A stretch of 34,510 nt of DNA, taken from the NCBI GenBank assembly GCA_964650385.1, contig CAZYTP010000022.1:1-34510 (forward strand), in the 5' to 3' direction. The number at the start of each line of letters is the position of its first letter. The first letter of the stretch is position 1. The translations under genes and the position numbers were made by a program. Positions 14,688-22,664 of this stretch are shown in pieces. Under the pieces are notes generated by a model that was given only the letters and a program-made list of their open reading frames with translations, ran no database searches and was not told where the DNA came from. This DNA comes from JAUSPI01 sp964650385 (GTDB lineage: Bacteria > Desulfobacterota > Syntrophia > Syntrophales > JADFWA01).

Positions 14688-15941
14688 TCAATCTTTGTTT
14701 AAATGGTTGGAACAGACGTCTCCCTTCATCAGGTAGAGACCGAGCAGATAGGGTTTCTGGGATAAAAAGGCCATTGCATTACTTTTTATTTCTTCTTCGG
14801 CATAGACAACGCTGCTACGCCAGGTCTGATAGTCAAATGTGATGCTTCGAGCAAAATAAAGGGGCTTGAGTACATTTATGATCTCTCTTTTTATCTCTTC
14901 AGTACCTTTATCGAAAAGGTAAAGAAGAGAATAGATAATCTGAGACCAGAACATAATATCTACATCGTAATTATCCATCAAGAACATGTTATGAAGTTTT
15001 TGATAACCATAAGGGCTCAGATACCATCTAACAAGGTCGTGATATTGCTCATATTCAGCCCGGCAATCTTTCTTAAGCTTCATAATGTCTATTTCAAGCG
15101 ACTGGGCTTCCTTAATCTTCTTCGAACCACAGCACTCAACCTCACGGGGTGTGGTCTGCCACAGGGTCTTTCCGCCCGGCTTTAACCAGCTTTCCAGCCA
15201 TCTCGACTGATTCGCAGCTATTATTGAGAAGAGGGTGTAGACAACCTCTTCAAACATTTGGCCAAGCTTAGCAGCACTTGCGTTGTGGATCTTGGCTCCA
15301 AGCCCGGCCTGACAGACCTTGAAGTCACCAAAGAGGGCATTGAGAGTCATAAAGATATCAATGCCGTATTGACGAGTCATATCATTCCACGGCTGCTTCA
15401 GCCAGTGGGAACAGAGCCTTCGCGAAAAAGCAAAATCTCCCCCTATCGGCTGCCGGACATCGAACCCGGTCAGGGAGAAGACGAGCGGATAACAGAGGTG
15501 GTTTGTAATCGTTCCATCGAACTGGTGCCTCGAATAGACAGGAGTGACAAGATCGAATCCGTCCCGGATGGAATACCCGAGATGTTTGATCCATTCCGGC
15601 TTTATTGAACGAAGGTCTGCATCAACAACGATTATAATACTGGCATCTACCTCTATACAAAAATTGAATAGGTTCCAGAAATTATTTCCCTTTCCCTTAA
15701 CTCCCTCGGCTGTTGAAATGTATTTTTTGGGGACAGTGGTTTCAGCAGAAAGAAACGCTCCTCTGGTATCGTCCGGACTATTATTGTCACAGTTGACAAT
15801 GATGCTTCTTGCGTCAGGAAAATATTTAGAAAGACCCCTCCCTGCTACCTTGACAACATGGCCGATGGTCCTGGCTTCATTATAAGATGGAATACCAACA
15901 ACCACATCGTATTTTTCTCCCGTATACTTTTCTTCTTTCAT
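14688..15941 (-). CDS. GT-A family glycosyltransferase, mannosylglycerate synthase-like
   Basis: A 417-residue soluble glycosyltransferase. It opens with VVVGIPSYNEARTIGHVV, followed by a GKGNN nucleotide-site loop, the metal-binding DAD in IIIVVDADLRS (about residues 107-109), QPIGGDFAFSR and YGIDIFMT. The order of the last three blocks parallels GT78 mannosylglycerate synthase (GKGDG, DAD, QPLGGELLMRR, WGIDT) and related glucosyl-3-phosphoglycerate synthases. Those enzymes make the compatible solutes mannosyl- or glucosylglycerate from NDP-sugar. Acceptor and donor here are not certain. I chose the ATG at 15941 because GGTG lies six bases upstream; a TTG four codons earlier is possible. The stop lies 51 bases into the cyclase-distal gap, and the cytidylate-kinase-like gene ends its frame 51 bases upstream. 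Confidence 0.8.
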   Translation of the reverse strand: MKEEKYTGEKYDVVVGIPSYNEARTIGHVVKVAGRGLSKYFPDARSIIVNCDNNSPDDTRGAFLSAETTVPKKYISTAEGVKGKGNNFWNLFNFCIEVDASIIIVVDADLRSIKPEWIKHLGYSIRDGFDLVTPVYSRHQFDGTITNHLCYPLVFSLTGFDVRQPIGGDFAFSRRLCSHWLKQPWNDMTRQYGIDIFMTLNALFGDFKVCQAGLGAKIHNASAAKLGQMFEEVVYTLFSIIAANQSRWLESWLKPGGKTLWQTTPREVECCGSKKIKEAQSLEIDIMKLKKDCRAEYEQYHDLVRWYLSPYGYQKLHNMFLMDNYDVDIMFWSQIIYSLLYLFDKGTEEIKREIINVLKPLYFARSITFDYQTWRSSVVYAEEEIKSNAMAFLSQKPYLLGLYLMKGDVCSNHLNKD

Positions 15942-15992
15942 CCTTTTCACCAATAACGGGTTTCACGATTTACAGACATGTAAAGGTCAAGG

Positions 15993-16688
15993 CTACTTGG
16001 CAGACATTCTCAAGTGCAATGCTGTTTTTATAATATCCAGAGCAGATTCGACAGTTAAATTTGCCATATTTAGCACAAGATCGTAATACATCGGATCTGA
16101 CCCATTAGCACCGAAGTATTTTTTTATGAAGGCCTCTCGTTCAGATTCCACATTCATTATACGCAGCTTCGCTTCTTCTGTAGAAATATCTAATTCACTT
16201 GCTACATTATTAATCTTAACCTCTTGCGGAGCAATAATTCTGACTTTGAGGGCTGTATCAGTCGACAGGATGAAATTCGCCCCTCTACCTAATATAACTG
16301 CGCGGCCATGTTTTCCTATGGTACCTATAATCTTCGTAAGATGATCCATATACTGGTGATCCCACAGATGTCGTTCTTTATCCAGTGAATTTACAAGCTC
16401 GTCCAGAAGGGAACGCCCTTTTTCATCAAGAGTCTTGACCACTCTTTCACTCATTTTGGCGCTTTTTGCCACTTCATTAATTATATTGACGTCAAACAGA
16501 TCAAGGTCCAGTTGCTTGGCAAGTTCCATGGCTATCAGATGACCATTACTTCCGGGTTCTCTTGAAACTGTTATCACAGGGGAAGGTGTTTTCTTCTTAT
16601 TCTCTTCTTTGTTCCTCATTTCCCATTTTCGAAACTGCTCTTCGACCAACTTCTTAATCGATTGTGATGACTGTGATCTAACATTCAT
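15993..16688 (-). CDS. Cytidylate kinase-like family protein
   Basis: A 231-residue P-loop NTPase of the cytidylate-kinase-like (AAA_26) family. The nucleotide loop is VITVSREPGSNGHLIAMELAK near residues 38-58, followed by FDVNIINEVAK, HGRAVILGRGANFI and the closing Asp-rich YYDLVLNMANLTVESALDII. These proteins are common in delta-proteobacteria, where their substrates are mostly unknown; true CMP kinase activity should not be assumed. AGGAGA is well spaced from the ATG. It precedes the glycosyltransferase on the same strand with a 51-base gap and follows efp after 141 bases, so the three may be co-transcribed. Confidence 0.85.
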   Translation of the reverse strand: MNVRSQSSQSIKKLVEEQFRKWEMRNKEENKKKTPSPVITVSREPGSNGHLIAMELAKQLDLDLFDVNIINEVAKSAKMSERVVKTLDEKGRSLLDELVNSLDKERHLWDHQYMDHLTKIIGTIGKHGRAVILGRGANFILSTDTALKVRIIAPQEVKINNVASELDISTEEAKLRIMNVESEREAFIKKYFGANGSDPMYYDLVLNMANLTVESALDIIKTALHLRMSAK

Positions 16689-16729
16689 AACCTTTCTCCT
16701 TTGCTCTCTTGATTATCTTAATTGAATCT

Positions 16730-16749
16730 CCCCGCAACTTGTTGCGGGG
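16730..16749. repeat. CCCCGCAAC/GTTGCGGGG hairpin
   Basis: A perfect 9+9 stem with a 2-base loop, lying between efp and the cytidylate-kinase-like gene. It has no T-run on the minus strand, so it may be a dispersed palindromic repeat or an RNA-stability element rather than a terminator. Confidence 0.5.
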
Positions 16750-16829
16750 GATGTGCTAGCTGTTAAGTTCAATTTGGGATATCACGGAAGTAGCGTTCCA
16801 ATCAACAAAAAAACATTACTTGCAGTAAA

Positions 16830-17393
16830 TTATTCTTTAACACGGGTGATATACTCCCCTGTACGCGTATCAACCCTTATTTTTTCTCCTTCCCCAATAA
16901 ACGAAGGCGCCTGTAGCTGATAATCTGTCTCCAGGACAACAGGTTTGGTGTTTCCCGATACTGTGTCACCCTTAACCCATGGATCGGCCTTGACGACGGT
17001 AAGATCGACAAAATTAGGGAGGGTAATTCCGATCGGTTTCTCCCCGAAAAAGAGGATTTCTACCTCAAGGTTATCAATAAGAAAACTTCTGGCATCCCCC
17101 ACATGTTCGGCGGTCAGAAAAATCTGTTCATAATTTTCCACATCCATAAAGCAGTATTTGTTCTCCTCGGCATACAGGTACTGCATTTTTTTCTCCTCCA
17201 GATCGGCAGGCTGGAAGCTATCCGCCGAGCGAAAGCTTCGATCAAGCTGAGTCCCGCTTATCATGTTACGGAGCTTACACTTATATACAGGCTGTCCCTT
17301 GCCCGGCTTGAGGAAAGAAAAATCAACAATAATGAAAGGTTCTCCGTCAATTTGAATCTTTAAACCCTTCTTTAAATCACTGGCACTATACAT
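16830..17393 (-). CDS. efp: Elongation factor P
   Basis: A 187-residue EF-P, full length, with three beta-barrel domains. EF-P enters the ribosomal E site and relieves stalling at consecutive prolines. The modification loop reads LKPGKGQ with Lys32 at the tip, the usual lysylation or related modification site. The middle domain has DVENYEQI and the C-terminal domain carries the conserved GDTVSGNTKPVVLETDYQLQAPSFIGEGEKIRVDT signature region. The start has GGGAG upstream. No modification enzyme gene (epmA, epmB, earP) is in the window. It is divergent from the aro operon across a 450-base intergenic region. Confidence 0.98.
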   Translation of the reverse strand: MYSASDLKKGLKIQIDGEPFIIVDFSFLKPGKGQPVYKCKLRNMISGTQLDRSFRSADSFQPADLEEKKMQYLYAEENKYCFMDVENYEQIFLTAEHVGDARSFLIDNLEVEILFFGEKPIGITLPNFVDLTVVKADPWVKGDTVSGNTKPVVLETDYQLQAPSFIGEGEKIRVDTRTGEYITRVKE

Positions 17394-17528
17394 ATCAAAT
17401 CACTCCCATTTTTTCATATAACCCTGCCCTTCACTTAAAAAGAAGGATTTTACAGGTTCCTAAAGAGCTTCCTTAATCTATTTACAGTGTTATGTCAAAA
17501 CAATATTGACCGGGAGCGCACCCGCAAG

Positions 17529-17546
17529 CCCCGCCCGTGGGCGGGG
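17529..17546. repeat. CCCCGCCC/GGGCGGGG hairpin
   Basis: A perfect 8+8 stem around GT, extended outward by AG/CT. It has no T-run on either side. It resembles the short GC-rich palindromes elsewhere in the window (16730, 32608) and may be a dispersed repeat between divergent genes. Confidence 0.5.
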
Positions 17547-17654
17547 AGCTTCACTTTTCGTATAGCTTTTCGGAAAAGTAAGAATCAAGAAATCACGTTT
17601 CTCCCCATTCTGTAAGGGAAACCGAACAGTCAAACAAGAAATTCCATTTTTTTC

Positions 17655-17686
17655 TTGACATCGGCATAAAGTTATGGTTTTAGTAT
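17655..17686 (+). promoter_or_regulatory. Candidate promoter of the aro leader transcript
   Basis: TTGACA at 17655-17660 is a perfect -35 box. The -10 is unclear: TTTAGT at 17679 gives an 18-base spacer, and TAGTAT at 17681 gives 20. Either would start the transcript about 25-30 bases before the leader peptide ATG at 17722. Confidence 0.4.
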
Positions 17687-17720
17687 CGTTCCAATAATTA
17701 AGAGGAGTTTTTCAGGTCAT

Positions 17721-17888
17721 AATGGACAGACAAAAAATCAATGCAAACACAAATTTTAACGGCTGGTTTAGTTATTATTACTATTTTGCATTGGTCTGCC
17801 CATTGATCAGGAGGTCCTAAAGTAAACTAAAAAAGACATTCCGGCCATGGGTAGATCGAATGATTCTACACCATGGCTTTTTATTTTT
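17721..17888 (+). promoter_or_regulatory. Transcription attenuator of the aro operon (leader hairpin, antiterminator, terminator)
   Basis: Three competing pairings are visible. The leader hairpin joins AATGGACAGAC plus CAATGCAAA (17721-17747) to TTTGCATTGGTCTGCCCATT (17785-17804). The antiterminator joins GGTCTGCCCAT (17793-17803) to ATGGGTAGATC (17847-17857), eleven pairs with two G-U. The terminator joins GCCATGGGTAGA (17844-17855) to TCTACACCATGGC (17865-17877, one bulged A) and is followed by a T-rich run to 17888. Ribosome stalling on the Tyr/Phe codons would block the first and favour the second, allowing read-through into aroF. The pairings were found by eye and no energies were computed. 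Confidence 0.75.
17722..17820 (+). CDS. Aromatic-rich leader peptide of the aro attenuator
   Basis: A 32-residue ORF whose middle reads NFNGWFSYYYYFA: one Trp, three Phe and four consecutive Tyr codons (17773-17784). AGGT lies four bases before the ATG, with GAGGAG further up. This is the hallmark of a ribosome-mediated attenuation leader: shortage of charged aromatic tRNAs stalls the ribosome on these codons. Bases 17721-17747 of its own message can pair with 17785-17804, and the stall would free that 3' arm to act as antiterminator. It lies directly ahead of the aroF-aroB-pheA-aroD-aroE-aroA operon. The peptide itself is not expected to have another function. Confidence 0.8.
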   Translation: MDRQKINANTNFNGWFSYYYYFALVCPLIRRS

Positions 17889-17896
17889 AAGGTCCG

Positions 17897-17930
17897 GGCC
17901 ATGGTAGAGAAATTCACCATGGCCTTTTTT
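17897..17930 (+). terminator. Second terminator-like hairpin in the aro leader
   Basis: GGCCATGGT (17897-17905) pairs with ACCATGGCC (17916-17924), followed by six T. Its 5' arm repeats that of the first terminator (GGCCATGGGTAGA against GGCCATGGTAGA) 54 bases downstream. It ends 11 bases before the aroF Shine-Dalgarno, so it would be a second checkpoint or a backup terminator. Confidence 0.7.
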
Positions 17931-17954
17931 GGAGGAAAAACAGGAGGACGAAAA

Positions 17955-18977
17955 ATGATTATCGTAATGAAAAGAAATGCAACGAAGGCACAGATTGATC
18001 TTGTTATGAAGTGGGTTGAGTCGGTGGGTTACAAGTCACATCCTTCCTATGGTGTTGAACGGACAATCATAGGTGTAGTTGGAGACGACAGGAATAAAGC
18101 GCATTTAAAACAAGCTGAATCCCTGTCAGGTGTGGAAAATACAATGCCGATTTTGAAACCATATAAACTGGCAAGCCGTGAAGCAAAAGAAGGAAACACG
18201 ACTATCCGAATAAAAAATATTGAAATCGGCGGGCCGCAATTTATCGTCATGGCCGGTCCCTGTTCAATCGAAAGCGAAGAACAACTGATGGAAAGCGCCT
18301 ACATTGTCAAAAAGGGAGGTGGCAACATACTCAGAGGGGGAGCATTCAAGCCGAGAACCTCCCCGTACAGTTTCCAGGGAATGGAAGAAGAGGGTCTGAA
18401 GCTTTTAAAAAAGGCCGGTGAGGCGATTGATATTCCCGTCATCACCGAGGTACTCAACACATCTGATGTAGATCTGGTAGAAGAATATGCCGACATCCTG
18501 CAGATAGGGGCACGAAATGTACAAAACTTTGCTCTCCTCAAAAAGGTAGGAGGCGCCCGCAAACCGGTTATGCTGAAGCGGGGATTGATGACGACGATCG
18601 AAGAACTCCTCATGTCAGCGGAATACATCATTTCTTCGGGAAATGACAATGTCATACTGTGCGAGCGGGGCATCCGTACCTTTGAAACGGCCACTCGAAA
18701 TACCCTTGACATCAGTGCGGTGCCTGTTTTGAAAGAGTTAACCCATCTTCCTGTTATCGTTGATCCTTCTCACGCATCCGGTCACTGGAAATACATTATT
18801 CCATTAACACGGGCGGCTGTGGCCGTAGGAGCAGACGGGGTCATGGTTGAAGTTCATCCGGAACCTGAAAAGGCCTTTTCGGACGGGATGCAATCGCTCA
18901 AACCGGCAAAGTTTTATCAACTGATGGAAGAAGTGAAAATCCTCGAAAAAACAATGCGAACGGAGATATACAGGTGA
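17955..18977 (+). CDS. aroF: 3-deoxy-7-phosphoheptulonate (DAHP) synthase, type I-beta
   Basis: A 340-residue enzyme for the first shikimate step, condensing PEP and erythrose-4-phosphate. Residues 1-80 form the ferredoxin-like regulatory domain (MIIVMKRNATKAQIDLVMKW...), as in the Thermotoga enzyme. The TIM barrel shows MAGPCSIES, GGAFKPRTSPYSFQG, LQIGARNVQNF, LKRGL and VDPSHASGHW. The frame stays open to an ATG inside the leader terminator at 17847, but AGGAGGA sits just upstream of the ATG at 17955, which begins the conserved domain. It is the first gene of the attenuated operon. Feedback inhibition through the N-terminal domain by Tyr or Phe is known for relatives and only presumed here. 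Confidence 0.96.
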   Translation: MIIVMKRNATKAQIDLVMKWVESVGYKSHPSYGVERTIIGVVGDDRNKAHLKQAESLSGVENTMPILKPYKLASREAKEGNTTIRIKNIEIGGPQFIVMAGPCSIESEEQLMESAYIVKKGGGNILRGGAFKPRTSPYSFQGMEEEGLKLLKKAGEAIDIPVITEVLNTSDVDLVEEYADILQIGARNVQNFALLKKVGGARKPVMLKRGLMTTIEELLMSAEYIISSGNDNVILCERGIRTFETATRNTLDISAVPVLKELTHLPVIVDPSHASGHWKYIIPLTRAAVAVGADGVMVEVHPEPEKAFSDGMQSLKPAKFYQLMEEVKILEKTMRTEIYR

Positions 18978-18981
18978 TACG

Positions 18982-20076
18982 ATGAATAAAATAAAAGTAA
19001 ATCTTGATAGAAAAATATCAGCTTCATATGAGATCTGCATAGGCCATAACATTAGTGATCGCATTGAGATGATAATTGCCAAAAATAACTGTGCTTCCCG
19101 ATATGTCGTTGTTACAGACTCCAACGTATCTGCTCTGCACGGAGAAAGGTTTTCAACAACACTCAAATCAATGGGGCTTACTGTAGATATGATAGAAATC
19201 CCCGAGGGAGAGGCCTCAAAAAACATCAATACTGTTCTTGATATCGCCAAAAAGCTGATAAAAATGGGCATTGACAGGAAATCGGCTCTGATCGCACTGG
19301 GCGGCGGTGTCGTAGGCGATGTCGTCGGGTTTGTTGCATCCACATACATGAGAGGCATTCCATACTACCAGATCCCAACCACTCTTCTGGCCCAGGTGGA
19401 CAGCAGCATAGGTGGAAAGACAGCAATAGACCTGCCCGAGGGGAAAAATCTGCTTGGAACGTTCTACCAGCCCAAGGAGGTATTCATTGATCTGTCGTTT
19501 CTGGACACATTGCCGTCCCGTGAATTCAAAAACGGTATGGCGGAGATTATTAAATATGGAATAATTGATGACACTGAACTCTTCAGCTTGCTGGAAAGCA
19601 AGGCGAAAGCGATTATGGACAGGGATATGTCCATCCTTTCGTTAATCATAGGAAAATCGTGCAGAATAAAAAAGGACATTATCGAAATCGATGAGAAAGA
19701 AACCGGGCTTCGCCGTATTCTCAACTTTGGCCATACGATCGGCCATGCAATCGAAGCGCAGTCGGATTACTCGGTTTCCCATGGAGATGGAGTATCAATC
19801 GGTATGATTGCTGGGGCCAGAATATCCGAAAAGTTAAAACATCTGTCCGGGCAGGACAGGGAAAAGATAGAAAATCTGATAACGGCCTATGGCCTTCCCT
19901 GTCGCATACCCCGGTCCATCGGAACAGATGAAATCGTATCAAGGCTCCGTGTTGATAAGAAGAAAGAGGGAGACACCGTTAAATTTGTATTGCTGAAAAA
20001 ACTCGGTATGCCCTTCGTCAACGGCGGGGTGTCGGAAGAAATAATTAAGGAAACGATCAGAGAATTGAAAGGTTAG
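18982..20076 (+). CDS. aroB: 3-dehydroquinate synthase
   Basis: A 364-residue NAD-dependent enzyme converting DAHP to 3-dehydroquinate. Signature runs are visible: IPEGEASKN, ALGGGVVGDVVGFVASTYMRG, PTTLLAQVDSSIGGKTAID, GKNLLGTFYQPK, NGMAEIIKYG, and the zinc ligand regions RRILNFGHTIGHAIE and SHGDGVSIGM. Length is normal. The ATG comes four bases after the aroF stop, with AGGTGA (overlapping that stop) as ribosome binding site, so the genes are tightly coupled. Confidence 0.97.
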   Translation: MNKIKVNLDRKISASYEICIGHNISDRIEMIIAKNNCASRYVVVTDSNVSALHGERFSTTLKSMGLTVDMIEIPEGEASKNINTVLDIAKKLIKMGIDRKSALIALGGGVVGDVVGFVASTYMRGIPYYQIPTTLLAQVDSSIGGKTAIDLPEGKNLLGTFYQPKEVFIDLSFLDTLPSREFKNGMAEIIKYGIIDDTELFSLLESKAKAIMDRDMSILSLIIGKSCRIKKDIIEIDEKETGLRRILNFGHTIGHAIEAQSDYSVSHGDGVSIGMIAGARISEKLKHLSGQDREKIENLITAYGLPCRIPRSIGTDEIVSRLRVDKKKEGDTVKFVLLKKLGMPFVNGGVSEEIIKETIRELKG

Positions 20077-20089
20077 AGGGCTCTTTTAA

Positions 20090-21178
20090 ATGGAAGAAAC
20101 TTCTTTAGAAAAACTCAGAGGCAAATTACAGGAAAAGGATAAAACCATCATCAAACTCCTCAACGAGAGGGCGGAAATATCCATCGAAGTGGGAAAGATA
20201 AAAAATGAACATGATTTGGATATCTACGACCCCTTACAGGAAAAGAAAGTTAACAATTATCTATCAGAACTGAATGAGGGGCCGCTGCCGGATGATGCCC
20301 TGAAAAACATTTTCAGGGAAATTATATCCGCCTCCCGTGCCATACAGACCCCGACAACGGTGGCATACTTCGGGCCTGAGGCGTCATTCACGCACCTGGC
20401 CGCTCAGTCACATTTTGGGAAAAACGTCAACTTTCTCCCTCAATCGACTATTGCTGATGTCTTCGACGAAGTAGAAATGGAGAGGATCGATTACGGCGTC
20501 GTGCCCGCGGAAAATTCCTCGGAGGGCTCTGTCAATATTACGATGGACAGGTTAATCTCAACCCCTTTGAATATTCGTGCCGAGATTTTCCTCAGGATTA
20601 ATCATTTTCTTATCTCTACACGTAAAGAAATAGGTGGCATAAAGAGGGTGTACTCTCATCCGCAGGCCCTTGCCCAGTGCCAGCACTGGCTGCGTAAAAA
20701 CCTGCTTCACTGTTCCCTCTGTGAGGTGGAAAGCACCTCGGCAGCCACTCAGAGGGTCCTGGAAGACAAAGAGGGTGCCGCTATCGGAAGCAATCTCGCC
20801 GCATCCACCTATGGTCTTACGATCATCGCAGAGGGGATTGAAGACAGTTCGTCGAACACAACTCGATTTCTAATAATCGGGAAGGGCAAAAATGAACCAT
20901 CGGGAAAAGATAAAACCTCTATACTTTTCGGAACACCCCACGCACCGGGCGCCCTGCATGATGCCCTGGAACCTTTTGCCAGGGAACATATCAATCTTGT
21001 TAAGATTGAATCCCATCCGGTGAAGGACAGAATGTGGGAGTATCTGTTTTTTGTAGACTTTGACGGACATCTGGAAGACGACAAGATAAAGAAGTGCCTC
21101 AATGACCTGAACGGACTGACATCTTTTGTCAAGATGCTCGGTTCGTATCCACGAGGGGAGGTAACGGCTCAGTTATGA
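20090..21178 (+). CDS. pheA: Bifunctional chorismate mutase/prephenate dehydratase (P-protein)
   Basis: A 362-residue fusion that turns chorismate into prephenate and then phenylpyruvate for phenylalanine. Residues 1-90 form the AroQ chorismate mutase helices (LRGKLQEKDKTIIKLLNERAEISIEVGKIK). Residues 95-270 are the dehydratase domain, with TVAYFGPEASFTHLAA, VPAENSSEGSVN and the TRFLIIG end. The C-terminal ACT domain has GALHDALEPF and KIESHP, close to the GALV...ESRP phenylalanine-binding motif. No tyrA follows in this operon. Its stop overlaps the aroD start (ATGA). Confidence 0.96.
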   Translation: MEETSLEKLRGKLQEKDKTIIKLLNERAEISIEVGKIKNEHDLDIYDPLQEKKVNNYLSELNEGPLPDDALKNIFREIISASRAIQTPTTVAYFGPEASFTHLAAQSHFGKNVNFLPQSTIADVFDEVEMERIDYGVVPAENSSEGSVNITMDRLISTPLNIRAEIFLRINHFLISTRKEIGGIKRVYSHPQALAQCQHWLRKNLLHCSLCEVESTSAATQRVLEDKEGAAIGSNLAASTYGLTIIAEGIEDSSSNTTRFLIIGKGKNEPSGKDKTSILFGTPHAPGALHDALEPFAREHINLVKIESHPVKDRMWEYLFFVDFDGHLEDDKIKKCLNDLNGLTSFVKMLGSYPRGEVTAQL

Positions 21179-21852
21179 TCTGCATTCCAATTATTGCCGC
21201 GACCAATGAAGAGGCATTACTGAAGATGGGAAAAAGCGCTCTTCTGGCCGATGTTATAGAACTGAGGGCTGATTATATCAGGGATATATCGCTCGGCGAA
21301 CTGATAGGTGCCAGAGAAGGAAAGCTCCTGATAACCAACAGAAAAATGGACGAGGGGGGACGATTCGAAGGCAGTGAAAGGGAGAGAGTCGCCCTGCTGA
21401 AAGAAGCTGTTCGGCTGGGGGTCGACTATGTCGATATTGAGCTAAGCACAAAAGATGCACTGATCGAAGAATTATTGCTAAAAATACGGGGCAATGATAA
21501 TCTGACAAAACTGATTATTTCCCATCACGATTTCAATAAAACGCCACCGGAAAGTGAATTAAAAAAACGATTCGATGAGTGCCTCGGAGCCGGTGCCGAT
21601 ATCGTAAAGATCGTTACTTATGCCAACTCTGTGGAAGATAATCTCAGGGTTTTAAATCTTATTCCCTATGCTAAAGGGGGAAATAAGAAAATAATTGCCT
21701 TCTGTATGGGCGATTCAGGACGGATCAGCAGGGCTGCAGCACCTCTTCTCGGCTCTTATCTCAGCTTTGCGTCTCTGGAAAGGGGAGATGAATCAGCCCC
21801 GGGTCAGATAACCGCCAGCGAAATGAAGGAGATCTTAAGGATTTTAAGATGA
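21175..21852 (+). CDS. aroD: 3-dehydroquinate dehydratase, type I
   Basis: A 225-residue class I enzyme that dehydrates 3-dehydroquinate through a Schiff base. The start CIPIIAATNEEALLKM, VIELRADY, the general-base His in IISHHDFNKTP and the Schiff-base Lys in GADIVKIVTYAN are all present, as is the terminal GQITASEM. It overlaps pheA by four bases at its start and aroE by four bases at its end (both ATGA), so translation of the three is coupled. In many relatives aroD is fused to aroE; here they stay separate. Confidence 0.95.
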   Translation: MICIPIIAATNEEALLKMGKSALLADVIELRADYIRDISLGELIGAREGKLLITNRKMDEGGRFEGSERERVALLKEAVRLGVDYVDIELSTKDALIEELLLKIRGNDNLTKLIISHHDFNKTPPESELKKRFDECLGAGADIVKIVTYANSVEDNLRVLNLIPYAKGGNKKIIAFCMGDSGRISRAAAPLLGSYLSFASLERGDESAPGQITASEMKEILRILR

Positions 21853-22664
21853 AAATATTTGCCCTTTTTGGAAATCCGACAGGACACAGTCTTTCTCCAC
21901 TGATGCACAATGCCGCCTATTCAAAAATGGGAATCGATGCCCGTTACGTTGCTTTTTGCGTCGATGACATAGAAAGTGCTGTCGGGGGAATCAGGGGATT
22001 GAATATCTGCGGGGTCAGTATTACAATCCCGTTTAAATCCGCTGTAATGAAATGCTTGGATGCAGTAGATGACAGTGCGCTCAAAATCGGGGCTGTAAAT
22101 ACCATTGTCAACCGGGACGGGATACTGACGGGTCATAATACCGACTGGCTGGGACTCTCCATTGCCCTGAAAGAGCATATGAAAATTGAGGGAAATACCT
22201 TTGTCATTCTGGGTGCCGGGGGTACTGCACGAGCCGCGGTATACGCGGTACAAAAGGAAAGGGGAATCCCTATTATCCTTAACAGGACAGTGGAAAAGGG
22301 CGGTGAGCTGGCTGCAGAGTTCGGCTGCGACTCCTATCATATGGATAATATAGAAAATATCAGGGCGGACTGCCTTATCAATACCACACCGGTGGGCATG
22401 GACCCGGATACCGAAAAATCACCGGTTAAGAATGATATAATTTCAAATTTCGGATGTGTTGTGGACGTTATCTATAATCCACTCAGGACAAAGCTTTTGA
22501 GGAATGCTGAAAAGGCGGGCTGCCCGGTACTTTCCGGTCTCGATATGTTTGTCCATCAGGGGGCGGAACAGATAAAAATATGGACGGGGATGGAACCTCC
22601 AAGGGAGTATATGAAAGAGGTTGTTCTTCAAAGACTGAAGCCCGGAGATAAAAATGGAGATTAA
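21849..22664 (+). CDS. aroE: Shikimate 5-dehydrogenase
   Basis: A 271-residue NADP-dependent enzyme reducing 3-dehydroshikimate to shikimate. The N-terminal substrate site shows GNPTGHSLSPLMHNAAY and SITIPFKS with the catalytic Lys. GAVNTIV and GHNTDWLG follow, then the nucleotide loop LGAGGTARAAVYA, LINTTPVGM and the closing GLDMFVHQGAEQIKIWTG. Length is normal. Its last 11 bases overlap the start of aroA. Confidence 0.97.
   Translation: MKIFALFGNPTGHSLSPLMHNAAYSKMGIDARYVAFCVDDIESAVGGIRGLNICGVSITIPFKSAVMKCLDAVDDSALKIGAVNTIVNRDGILTGHNTDWLGLSIALKEHMKIEGNTFVILGAGGTARAAVYAVQKERGIPIILNRTVEKGGELAAEFGCDSYHMDNIENIRADCLINTTPVGMDPDTEKSPVKNDIISNFGCVVDVIYNPLRTKLLRNAEKAGCPVLSGLDMFVHQGAEQIKIWTGMEPPREYMKEVVLQRLKPGDKNGD

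Larger units (their letters stand above)
17394..17721. other. Divergent intergenic region between efp and the aro leader
   Basis: This holds the upstream signals for efp on one side and the aro attenuator on the other. A GC-rich hairpin, CCCCGCCC/GGGCGGGG (17529-17546), stands out, as does TTGACA at 17655-17660, the best -35 candidate for the aro transcript. No gene is visible. Confidence 0.5.

Noticed and set aside
17847..17954. Upstream in-frame start for aroF at 17847
   Set aside because: The extension lies inside the two terminator hairpins and is not part of the conserved domain; AGGAGGA marks the ATG at 17955.
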